A DNA stretch of 15,802 nt from Phoronis ovalis (taxonomy: Eukaryota > Phoronida > Phoronidae). The notes below the pieces were generated by a model, which did not search any database, had not been told where the DNA came from, and saw nothing but the letters and a program-made list of their open reading frames with translations. The stretch lies in the NCBI GenBank assembly GCA_028565635.1, contig JAOXYB010026168.1, forward strand, positions 1 through 15,802, written 5' to 3'. The translations under genes and the position numbers were made by a program. Shown one piece after another: positions 1-8,352 of the stretch (position 1 is its first letter; each line of letters starts with the position of its first letter).

Positions 1-139
1 TATATAAGAAGTATCTGTATCTGGCATAATGCTTTGCATGCTACTATATCTAAACGTTATTTAAAACTTGTGAGTAATAAGAAAGAAAACTGAGGTTTAA
101 GCTTATACGTAACTATTTAAATGTTTTTATTATTTGCAG

Positions 140-342
140 GTTGGTTTTTTGCGCTATCAATAATATTTGTGGCGTTGTCAACAGTGACAACAGTCATAAT
201 CTTGGGCATACATCATAAAGGCTGGCGTCGTGGTAAAGTTCCCATATGGTTGAAAAGAATCGTATTCTACGGAATAGCACCAGCGATTGGTAAAAAAAGC
301 CTAGTGACAAAGATGGGTTATAACAAAGAAAGTTCTTATAAA
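140..342 (+). CDS. Gene A exon encoding M3 and start of cytoplasmic loop
   Basis: The acceptor is TTTGCAG at 133-139. The exon starts in phase 1: its first two bases complete a Gly codon begun upstream, giving G-W-F-F as in gene B. M3 follows ([20 protein letters not shown]), then HHKGW, a basic stretch with KVPIWLKR, and the loop segment ending NKESSYK. The donor is AAA|GTATGT at 343, leaving phase 0. An ORF from the ATG at 121 continues into this exon, but 121-139 is intron: the acceptor and the homology to gene B place the true boundary at 140. Confidence 0.88.
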
Positions 343-1056
343 GTATGTATACGTGTATGTTCTCGATGACTTAGATCAGCATTCAAAGATCGTATTTTGC
401 GTCAAGACTGTTTTTAACTGTTTTTACCAACATGTCTTTCAAAAGTGATATATGTACTTCTAAAATGCGGTGATTATAGACCCTTCTGCAGGCCCATATT
501 CTGGTTACTGTGATTAGTTCGCCCCGTCCCGATGGCATCAGCTCGGATGTTGCCTGAACGAGAGTGCGTGCATCAATGCTTTGCTCCAATTGTGACCGGC
601 AGTTAAACAAAGTCGCAAATAGAAATTAAAACATGCATTTAGTACGAAATAGTAGAATAAGACTTTTGGTCTGTAAGCGAGGATGACAGTATAGCTCTAA
701 CAGAATTTAATTTCATGTGACATGTAAGATTTTTTCTACTTTAGGTAAGAGACGTAGATACTGAAGAATCTCCGATCTTTTTAGTAACACATGAAAGTTT
801 ACTGACTAAACGGAAGAGAACCCAAACAAACAATTCGGCAGAAGTTATGTCGTACACTGATCGTATCTTAGAGGAAATATTGAGAAAAGCAAATGAAATA
901 CAACGATACACAAAACTCAAGGAGCTCACAGAGCATATTTCTGGAGAATGGCACTTAGTGGCAGTCATACTTGACAGATTTTTTATGATTGTTTTTCTTA
1001 TACTCACTGCAGTTATGACAACGGTAATTTTTGCATATTCCCCTAATTACGATTGA
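140..1056 (+). CDS. Gene A: nicotinic acetylcholine receptor-like subunit, 3' part only
   Basis: This is the 3' end of a Cys-loop ligand-gated ion channel subunit, a plasma-membrane neurotransmitter-gated channel protein. Two coding exons are visible, 140-342 and 745-1056, covering M3, the M3-M4 cytoplasmic loop, M4 and the stop. The window begins inside the intron before the M3 exon, so the ligand-binding domain, M1 and M2 lie upstream and out of view. Both exons are the same length as the matching exons of gene B (203 and 312 nt) with the same phases. By my count 54 of 67 residues match in the M3 exon and 67 of 103 in the last exon, so A and B are recent tandem paralogues. The frame is open and the splice sites are intact, so I see no sign of a pseudogene. 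The assignment to the nicotinic branch rests mainly on gene B. Confidence 0.88.
343..744 (+). other. Intron in gene A
   Basis: This 402-nt GT-AG intron lies between the M3 and M4 exons, with donor GTATGT and acceptor TTTTTTCTACTTTAG. It corresponds in position and phase to the 764-nt last intron of gene B. The middle (about 480-600) is less A+T-rich than its surroundings and has a minus-strand ORF with no recognisable motif. I see no gene or structured element in it. Confidence 0.75.
745..1056 (+). CDS. Gene A terminal exon: MA helix, M4 and stop
   Basis: The exon starts in phase 0 directly after the acceptor TTAG at 741-744 and reads V-R-D-V-D. It encodes a variable basic stretch, then the conserved amphipathic pre-M4 (MA) helix (SYTDRILEEI, then RYTKLKEL), SGEWHL and M4 ([15 protein letters not shown]), ending in the short extracellular tail FAYSPNYD and a TGA at 1054-1056. 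It has 103 codons plus stop, the same as the gene B terminal exon with no gap. Divergence from B is concentrated in the cytoplasmic loop (first 40 or so residues), while M4 and the C-terminus are nearly identical. The ATG at 847 is internal, not a start. Confidence 0.9.
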   Translation, partial: VRDVDTEESPIFLVTHESLLTKRKRTQTNNSAEVMSYTDRILEEILRKANEIQRYTKLKELTEHISGEWHLVAVILDRFFMIVFLILTAVMTTVIFAYSPNYD

Positions 1057-1082
1057 AAACTTTCATATGAAATATCAGTTTG

Positions 1083-1356
1083 ATTAAAAGATTTTACTGG
1101 TATTGATTGTGAAATCGGGGGGCCCAATGAAAATTACACGTCCAGTGTACTAGGGAGACTTTTAGATAACCTGCTGCAGTTTACCCAGAAAAGTGCTACT
1201 CCAGGAGTGTATAGCAGCGGGACACTATGAGGAGGATTAATTTTTCCTTTCTAATTGGTGGAGAATTACTGTTAAAAATATCCAAAAATCGAACTCAGGA
1301 TTCTTTTTCGGATTCTTCCAATCTGATGATGGCAAGTATTGCAGAATGTAAATAAA
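1083..1356 (+). terminator. Candidate polyadenylation signals of gene A
   Basis: Two candidates follow the gene A stop codon: a variant ATTAAA at 1083-1088 and a canonical AATAAA at 1351-1356. The second would give a 3' UTR of about 300 nt or more. Which is used cannot be told from sequence. Confidence 0.35.
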
Positions 1357-1584
1357 CAGTTGATTCATGTAAACCTTGTCCTATTAAAATAGGGAAAAGT
1401 ATGAACACAGCCTTTAAAGTAATAGAGTATGTTAGCTAACACAGCTAAGATGTAAAGAAATACAACTTTTATTTCTTTAGTTAATTCAGTGTTTTTTATT
1501 TCCAAAGTGCATAGTATATCTAACATATCAACATCTGCATGAGAAATAATTCATATGATTATTAATATTAATACTGAACATAAA

Positions 1585-1650
1585 GCTCCTGGTAGGACTC
1601 GAACCTTCGCTGGATACCTGAAGAAAAGTTAACCACCAAGCCACGAAGAC
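1585..1650 (-). repeat. tRNA-like sequence, probably a tRNA-derived SINE head or tRNA pseudogene
   Basis: On the minus strand there is an A-box-like TGGCTTGGTGG (1633-1643) and a B box GGTTCGAGTCC (1595-1605), at roughly tRNA spacing. The sequence ends CCAGGAGC. The putative acceptor stem (GTCTTCG against CAGGAGC) pairs poorly, with two mismatches and several wobbles. The T stem has an A-A mismatch, and the total of about 66 nt is short for a tRNA. This fits a degraded internal RNA polymerase III promoter from a tRNA-derived SINE or tRNA pseudogene rather than a working tRNA gene. I cannot assign an anticodon. Confidence 0.45.
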
Positions 1651-1948
1651 TTGAGATGTTTCTAACCCATTGGTCATCTATATGTACTAATACTGAAGTG
1701 CTAATTAACTCTACTCGACCGCTAGTGTTAACCTACCCTAATATATCTGGCCCAAGGCGAGAGAGGTAGTTGTGTCCAGGTAGCAGTTGCCCTATTGTAG
1801 TAGGGGTATATGTTCCTAACACATGTTATATGTGAGGTACCTTCGTGATGCTATTACAATAGGGTCTTGTGTTCATAAATTCCTCCATTATATTAGGCAG
1901 TGATACGCTTCATGAATTGGATGAAATAAATGTATGTAATGTGGATGT
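1651..1948. other. Intergenic, with a short inverted repeat
   Basis: CCCTATTGTA at 1790-1799 is exactly inverted as TACAATAGGG at 1855-1864, with a 55-nt interior. This may be the tips of a small degraded mobile element or chance. Nothing else in this stretch is recognisable. Confidence 0.4.
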
Positions 1949-2107
1949 GAATGTGTTGTTATACGTAATACGACTTCACTATCGATATCGTTGAAGAATA
2001 CTCTTCCGCGACAAAATAACAACAAAAACAAAGTTGAATGTGTTGTTATACGTAACACGACTTCACTATCGTTGAAGAATACTCTTCCGCGACAAAATAA
2101 CAACAAA
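1949..2107. repeat. Tandem direct repeat, 87-bp period, about two copies
   Basis: The block beginning GAATGTGTTGTTATACGTAA at 1949 recurs at 2036. Copies differ by one substitution and a 6-nt indel (an ATCGAT step present only in the first copy). Each unit begins with TGTTGTTA and ends with its reverse complement TAACAACA, so each unit is itself bounded by an 8-bp inverted repeat. The near-identity suggests a recent duplication. A minus-strand ORF across it encodes a repeated peptide only because of the DNA repeat. Confidence 0.8.
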
Positions 2108-2968
2108 CAACTTAAACAGAAAGGAATAAAATAAATGTCAAAATAATTTGTGACACTTGCAATTTATAAATGTAACATCATTATATATTAATTCGAAGTA
2201 TAAAAATAATATACGTGAATTTTGTCTCTTCGCAATGGTTTTACTAGGTATTACAGAAAGTATGTCTGCTGATATTAAATTGAACATTGCATTGTTTTAA
2301 AATAATTAGTAACGATAACACTAATGTTATCAGTATGTAACTGTTTGTTCTCAATGTCAGAACTCAGTGCAGAGCGTTTTATACATAGTAGATTAATGTT
2401 GCACTTACATTTTAGTTTGTGTTCAATGGCGGAGATTTTTCGCAAAAGTAATGTGTGCGGTACCTGTTAAAAACAGGTCAAATCATATACTATCTAGCAT
2501 TGTATATTGGTGATGTTCAGTGATGTACTATATAAAGTTGTATAGCAATTTTATTAAAAAAATATACAAATATACAAAGGCTCTACTTTTTAATACCAGA
2601 GGAGTTCCAAGATCTTCTGAAAGATCTTTCGAACACAGGATTAATTATTCATTCATACAAGATGCATATTTAAAACGAGCATTATGGTGTAAAGCTTGCC
2701 TCTACAGAAATACCAACCAACAAACCAACAATTTTTTAGGAGGGAGACTTTTTGAGGTCGAGTGAGGAGTGGCGCTCTGTGTCCAGGTCGACCGTGGGGT
2801 AGATGCAGGAGGAGTGCCTTCCTCGCAAAATTTTGGATTATTTACAAGCTTTTTCCTGCTCTATGGCACCTTTTTGGGCATAATTTGAACAGCGATTGTT
2901 TCCACAAAGATGCTAATTTTATAAGCAATGCAAGAAGTTTATGATTTTAATTAGGGACCTGCAAAGGA
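2108..2968. other. Intergenic DNA without a recognisable gene
   Basis: This stretch is mostly A+T-rich, with a less A+T-rich patch at about 2740-2840. Two short + strand ORFs occur (2520-2765 and 2762-2944). Neither has recognisable motifs or splice context, so I do not call them genes. A palindromic patch with AAGATCT/AGATCTT halves lies near 2609-2630. Confidence 0.5.
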
Positions 2969-3110
2969 CTACCTAACTAGTACGGACTCAGACCGTCAAT
3001 CCACACTCGCGAAACTGTTTCCTACTATTCGAACCCTTTTACGGGTTTCGCAGAACGAAACAGGATGCGCTTATGCGGATTGACGGTTCGAGTCCAGGCT
3101 GGTTAGGTAG
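2969..3110. repeat. Large imperfect fold-back (inverted repeat) with tRNA-like B box in the right arm
   Basis: The left arm begins CTACCTAAC (2969-2977) and the right arm ends GTTAGGTAG (3102-3110). Between them the arms remain alignable over roughly 50 bp each: GGACTCAGACCGTCAATCC on the left opposes GGATTGACGGTTCGAGTCC on the right, and CTGTTTC opposes GAAACAG. The loop contains a nested hairpin, CGAACCC...GGGTTTCG. The right arm carries GGTTCGAGTCC (3085-3095), a perfect tRNA B-box match, and the left arm carries a diverged copy. It could be a fold-back MITE or two inverted copies of a tRNA-derived repeat. Many indels and mismatches indicate it is not recent. Confidence 0.65.
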
Positions 3111-3789
3111 GCATGCTATCTCGATCTCTAGTTTACATATACCTACAAAGCTGTAAATCATATATGAGAGTACCCAGGTATATATCCTTGATATCGCAGT
3201 TGTTTTACCTATACCGGAAATGTTTATATTTTTAAAATCAACCGAACGATGTTTCAGAAGTCTTAAGAAGAATGGTTTATAAAAACAAAATATTTTATAT
3301 ATATTTATTAAAATTTGTAAATTGTCCGTATAGATTCCATACTGGAAGACTAGTCTTTGAATAGTTACAGCCTCTGGAAAATATTTATTAAAAGCGCATT
3401 TGTTTAGCATCAAGAATGTTTCTTTCCCACTCATGCACAAAGGTACATATGGTATACCGGAAGTATATGTACATTATCTCCTGCAATTATAGAATAATGA
3501 GTAGATCATGGTGATTCGTACTTTTTGAAAATTGTGATGAATCATGGCTGTCATAATTAAGACGCAGTTGCCAATTATGTAGATTTTCTGAGTATTAGAA
3601 AGTTATCATCTAAGTAACAGAAACGTCCTAGCCATCTAAATATAGATATGTATAAATAGTAGTTCCAATATTTTTTTTAATAGGAGTCCCCAGCTGATGG
3701 AGTTAACTTTCAATGCGTCTTCAGTTTTGGTCTAGTGTTTTGTCTGCTTCAAGCCATACTCAAAATGTCTACATATTTGTAGGGATTTT
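3111..3789. other. Intergenic DNA without a recognisable gene
   Basis: The longest minus-strand ORF in the spacer (3039-3440, 133 codons) lies largely here, but it has no recognisable domain and runs into the fold-back, so it is probably chance. A short inverted repeat GTACATAT...ATATGTAC sits at 3442-3471. Confidence 0.5.
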
Positions 3790-3836
3790 AAACTCAAAAA
3801 TGAATCAATTTCCGAAATTGATTCATTTTTGAGTTT
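3790..3836. repeat. Perfect hairpin, 22-bp arms and 3-nt loop
   Basis: The left arm is 3790-3811 (starts AAACTCAAAAATG) and the right arm 3815-3836 is its exact reverse complement, separated only by CCG. The flanking T and A at 3789 and 3837 extend the pairing by one base. Perfect arms imply either a recent origin or a cloning or assembly fold-back. No coding or known regulatory function is visible. Confidence 0.9.
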
Positions 3837-5969
3837 AGTAAGGTCATTACTGGAAAATGGGGGCAATTTGTAGGATTTTTGGCCGGAAAGATAGACCAAT
3901 TCCTAGGGTTTTCGCTCCAAACTAATCGGAATTTTATTGAACGTCTAGGGAGTTTTCTATGAAACGTGAACCCACCCACTTCTAGAGATTTAAAACGACT
4001 CACGTAGGCGGCATATCCCCATATTCATCATACACGTATTAGTGTTCCAGATGTTATAGGTATGGGCCCAACCTTCTGTAAATATTTATAAGTTTTGGGA
4101 AATCAATTGAAGTTACAGAGATTCTGAGAATAGTGTGGTTCGTGGAAATCACATAACACATGTTTTTCAAGTAAAAAAATATCTGGGGAAATGGTACGCT
4201 TTAAATATCTCACATTGTCACCATTGTTCTCTCTACTATTGAGGTTAATGTCAACGAATATAATTTATTCACGTTGATCTCTTTTTATAATATTTCTTAT
4301 TTCATAGTATTAGTATATTGTCTCTATTATTCCGAGCCAATTGCAAGAATAAGCGATGAAGTTCTAAGAAATGTTGATCCTCTGAGAAATCATAATTACG
4401 ATATATTGTCTGTAATTGATGGTAAGAGTGGGCTAGATACCCACGAAGAGAGTGTCAGGCTTCTTGCTGTATAGGGATGTGCGTCTCTAGTTGATTCGTG
4501 TTTTTGATCAAATTACAGAGTAGATCGAGTTTTGGTCACATTAGCAAAATAGGTCAGGGTTTCGGCCGAAGTACCAAAAATGAGCAGATTTTTTTACTTC
4601 CTTTCTTTGAAAAAGTTTTTTTTTTTTTCGTTTTTACATGTTTTACCAATACACACAAATTAACACTCGGATTTTTTAGTAAGCAAAAGCTAAGCAAACT
4701 TGATTTGTTTGATTATCCAAAATATTGGGAAAGTATCCTCGGTAGATAAGCAAACGGTGAACCGAAATATAGAATAATTTTTCAACTCTTAATATTAAGT
4801 ATCAGGGACTATAGAAGGTGAAAAGATAAAAATGAAAACCCAAGAGGACAATATTATCAATTATTTAAAAACTTTAAAAAGGAATGACTCAGTGTCTTGC
4901 AAGCTCGATGTTAATTTATGCAGCATTAGTGATTTCGACCATGCTTAACACTAAACTGCTGAATGATTATATCTGTTAGAAAGTGTTCAAATCACATGGG
5001 AGCAGTTAAATTCTAATTTCTAATTTCCTGATTATTTTTTAATTGTTTCCAGTTCAAACATTTTAGAAGATTAATTTTAAAAATAAAATAAGTTTGAAAA
5101 ATTAACTATAATAGGTGCAATAGTATTTCGACTATTTTTTAAATAAACCATTGTTCGAGTATGTGCCTATGTCAGTTTGGCATCTTTTTGACCCTTTATG
5201 CAATCATAACTGAGCACTACATTGTAGGTGCACTAACTATCTGTATTGTTACGATTTTTATACTCACTTGTATCCCAGGCCAGTGCCTGCCTCTCCATTG
5301 TGTAGTCATTGTCAATAAGTTTCATTACAATAAGGTGACTGATAAATGTAGAATATAGGAGACCCTAATAACCGTTACTAGGTTTCATCAGATCGTCTAA
5401 TACCGTCAGATCATCACGCGCAATGTATCAGAACCCTTGTCAAAACCCGTTAGCGCGCAGCCTCAGAATTTTATAAATTTGTAAATTGTCAGCTCTATAC
5501 AGCTTGTGATAAATTGTGCCCGTTAACTGTGCCCGCTAAACCCAGCCGTTAAAATGTCTGGTGGTGCTTGTACAACTAAATGGGGCCAGTTTTAAAAGAA
5601 TTGGGTGCCTACTAATGGTTGTTAGCAACCAATGAAATAGGAAGTTGTAACCGTCAGATGCGAAGAATATCCGAGACGAACAGGGACAAAAATATCAGAG
5701 AGTGGCTGTACAAAGATGCTGTAAGATTGTTACATTAATTGGCGGTCAGTGAACGATTTCCATTATTTTACACTGCTGGAAGACAGCAATAAATGGGATT
5801 TAATAAAACTCACAAATTCTGAAACCTCAAATTTTCTTTGTAATTATTGTGCTTGTAATTGCAATTACTACAAAAAAAAACAATAAACCGAGTGGTAATC
5901 ATATTTTTGCTAATTTTAATTAAAACTTAAACATTAGAATGTATTTGATATATGAAACTTATAGCCGTA
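3837..5969. other. Intergenic DNA without a recognisable gene
   Basis: This is A+T-rich with only short ORFs (for example 4274-4474, 4498-4749 and 5161-5358), none with a recognisable domain, paired splice sites or a neighbour they could join. The segment from about 5360 to 5820 is less A+T-rich and reads like old degraded repeat or gene-derived sequence, with interrupted reading frames, but I cannot identify its source. Confidence 0.5.
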
Positions 5970-6611
5970 TACAGGGTGACACGAATTCACGTTCATGATA
6001 TGCATCATAATTTTAAATGTAACTATGTAACTATATGGATGAAATAACTGTAAACAGATAACTGAATGACATTCATTTGAGTTATGAGAGAACACTTGTT
6101 TTGGCAGCCATGGAACCCTCAGACGTGCGATTGTTAAATTTTGCTTGAATAGGTGACTTTTCTGCACCAAAAGCGCTGAAAGAGTATTTTGACATCAAAT
6201 TTAAAGAAATATACCTATAATTCCTTTTACACAGGATTGTTAGTTATTATGCACGTTGGCAGACCCCAAAAATGAAAAATTCACCGCACAAATTAACAAT
6301 GTAAAGAAGAAGAGGAATTCTCAAAGTCGCATAAAGCTATAGACAGCGGACAGCGATTATTCGAAAACTGTAACATGATGAGATTTATATGTATAGAGCG
6401 CGTATTTTTTAAAATCAATTAATGGTACTTCTCGATCGTGTCTGCTCGAGTAGCTGTTTTAAAACCCCAACAAGATATAATTTATTCTATTTAATTTGAT
6501 TTGCAGCGTCGTCCGGTTTATATTTATAGCTTTATGTAAAATATAATTTACGTGTTTTTTTTGGCTGAGATCAAATCAAACTGTGTCCTGTTACTTTTGT
6601 GTCCCCCTGTA
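5970..6611. mobile_element. Decayed Tc1/mariner-type (IS630 superfamily) element with TA target sites
   Basis: The left end reads TA|CAGGGTGACACG (TA at 5970-5971) and the right end reads GTGTCCCCCTG|TA (6599-6609, TA at 6610-6611). The terminal inverted repeats CAGGGTGACAC and CAGGGGGACAC match at 10 of 11 positions, and both are flanked by TA, the duplication made by Tc1/mariner transposases. At about 638 bp the element is too short for an intact transposase. Inside, on the + strand from the ATG at 6110, a reading frame broken by several stops (at 6146-6148 and beyond) could be the remnant of an N-terminal helix-turn-helix region, but that is weak. It is a non-autonomous or inactivated copy. 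The ends are convincing; the internal coding claim is not. Confidence 0.6.
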
Positions 6612-7430
6612 CACACGTATTTGCTGCCTCTTTGAACTCCGTTGATCTCCATTTAATTCATAATGATATATTCGTGATCGCTCTAAAAGTGCACTGCGGA
6701 AATCATTTTTTTTTTCGAAAATAGTAAGATGACATACGTACGTACAAGGTGTATAATCAACTACTATACTGTATCTGTCCCTTCTTCATTCAATGCAGCT
6801 AGGTTTTTAATTTACAGTGAGTGACGCGAGCAGGCTTACTTACAATATTTACAAATGCTCAACACATTATTAACAACAGAACATTAAATAGTCAGGCAAG
6901 TTTTGCAGTGGTCAGTTATAAGCCTCAGAAAGCGTTTTTTGAAAAAGTGTCATACGAAATGGTCGGGTGCCGTAAATATATTTTAAATTTGTAGTTGAAT
7001 TGACATATTCACCTTTTATGCACATTCATGTACATTCCAAAAATCAATTATATATAAAATAACAACCTTAAATAAAAAAATGTAGTTTGTCGTTAGATCC
7101 ATACGTGTCTATTAGGTGTATGAAAATATTTTGACGCGACTGATTCATTATCTCGATCGAATTCATCTCAGTTTTTAAATAATATTTTTTTCTAAGATTT
7201 CCGCTCCCACGAGAAATTAGTAATATTTAGCGTTTATTTCTATGAAATCATACATTGTATGTACATTACTATTACATTCACATTTTACAAACTTGTTGAT
7301 AGATTTATTTATTGTTTATGCGCATATATACGCTGCTTAACTATAGAGTACATAAAATAAATACAACTCTACAGTACACAGTCTACGCTTAAATTAAAAA
7401 ATATGCACGCAGGTAACAAAGCTCATAAGC
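6612..7430. other. Intergenic DNA without a recognisable gene
   Basis: A+T-rich sequence with frequent stops in all frames. I see no gene, no long repeat and no structured element. Confidence 0.5.
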
Positions 7431-7542
7431 AATTTGACATTGCCCATAATTAGTCCACATTTCGCCCCAATTCGTACGAAAAAAGAAGCAACAAATGTCC
7501 ATAATTTGACACCGCCCTTAAATAGCTCACATTTCGCCCCAA
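7431..7542. repeat. Imperfect 40-bp direct repeat, 72-bp offset
   Basis: AATTTGACATTGCCCATAAT at 7431, continuing to CACATTTCGCCCCAA at 7470, recurs in diverged form at 7503-7542 with the same 40-nt length and the same CACATTTCGCCCCAA end. Short ATGCACGC words lie outside it on both sides (near 7402 and 7558), hinting that the duplicated unit was originally larger. Function unknown. Confidence 0.7.
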
Positions 7543-8306
7543 ACGTTGTTAACTAGAATGCACGCCTAAGTTTGCATGTTGGAATTGGTGTCGAAAGGAA
7601 GAAAGGAAAATTATATATATGCACAAGTCATTACAAATAGGCACCTGTTTACCATCGATTTTTACAGCCGTACACGGGTACTCAAATAGTGTTTCGATAA
7701 AAATAGTTTAAACAGCAAGTAGAAGTCAAGGTTTTCTCGCCACACCACAGCAACAACTCGGATTTTAGATCGAGTGGGTAGTGAATTTAATACTTAACCG
7801 AGTCATGCAATGCCGGTGCACTGTGTAAGGTTCATAATAATTAATAATGGTTGTTTTACTTTATTTGTTAAATTAAATGATATTCAATATAGAGAGTAAA
7901 CATACATCATTAAGAGTAATTTATAATGGGTGGAACCATGACAACGGATAAATCTGATTTTAATAATACATTTTATAGTTCGTGTTTTAAAGCTGGCTTC
8001 GAGGCAAAACATGTTTTATCATTTGTGTCATGCAGTCAACGGAGTTTAAATTCATGTGACCAATTAATAAACACGGGTATATAATTTTCCACTGACCTTT
8101 CATTGAAATAATACCTGGAACAGTCATATCGCTCACATGTGATTTACGTTCTAATTATTTTAATTAAATAACCCGTACGACAGACATTTTCTCTGGTGCA
8201 TAATACTTTAGTACGACAATTAAAATCAAACTGGGTCGAAGCTGATGGATATTATATTATTTACATGATTTAGAGTTGAATCCCGGACAATTGAATAGTG
8301 TTTGTC
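7543..8306 (+). promoter_or_regulatory. Upstream region of gene B (promoter not resolved)
   Basis: This stretch immediately precedes the gene B start codon, so it must contain its 5' UTR and may contain its promoter. I cannot pick out a convincing TATA box and initiator pair, nor a 5' UTR intron, among the many A+T-rich candidates. A TGA at 8292-8294 in frame with the ATG at 8307 sets an upstream limit to the reading frame. Confidence 0.3.
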
Positions 8307-8352
8307 ATGGGAGGAATCACTATATTCGCTGTATTCCTGTATCTAAATCAAG
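8307..8352 (+). CDS. Gene B exon E1: start codon and signal peptide
   Basis: The ATG at 8307 opens [15 protein letters not shown] and the exon ends after the first base of the next codon, with donor AAG|GTAAGC at 8353. The hydrophobic core [10 protein letters not shown] is short but typical of a secretory signal. With E2 added, V16-M17-A18 gives a good signal-peptidase site (small residues at -3 and -1), so the mature protein would start near I19. I chose this ATG because a TGA lies in frame 15 nt upstream, the donor is strong and the phase fits E2. No other upstream exon with a signal sequence stood out. Confidence 0.75.

Noticed and set aside
847-1056. ORF with its own ATG treated as a small separate membrane protein
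   Set aside because: It is the inner part of the gene A terminal exon, which begins at the acceptor at 744 and aligns codon for codon with gene B.
1585-1650. Functional tRNA gene
   Set aside because: The acceptor stem has mismatches and mostly wobble pairs, the T stem has an A-A mismatch, and the length is too short.
1888-2106. Minus-strand ORF encoding a repeated peptide
   Set aside because: The peptide repeat is a by-product of the 87-bp DNA tandem repeat.
3039-3440. 133-codon minus-strand ORF
   Set aside because: No recognisable domain or splice context, it runs into the fold-back repeat, and its composition matches the surrounding intergenic DNA.
5161-5358. 65-codon ORF with hydrophobic stretches in the intergenic region
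   Set aside because: Hydrophobic runs arise easily from T-rich DNA. There is no motif, no partner exon and no regulatory context.
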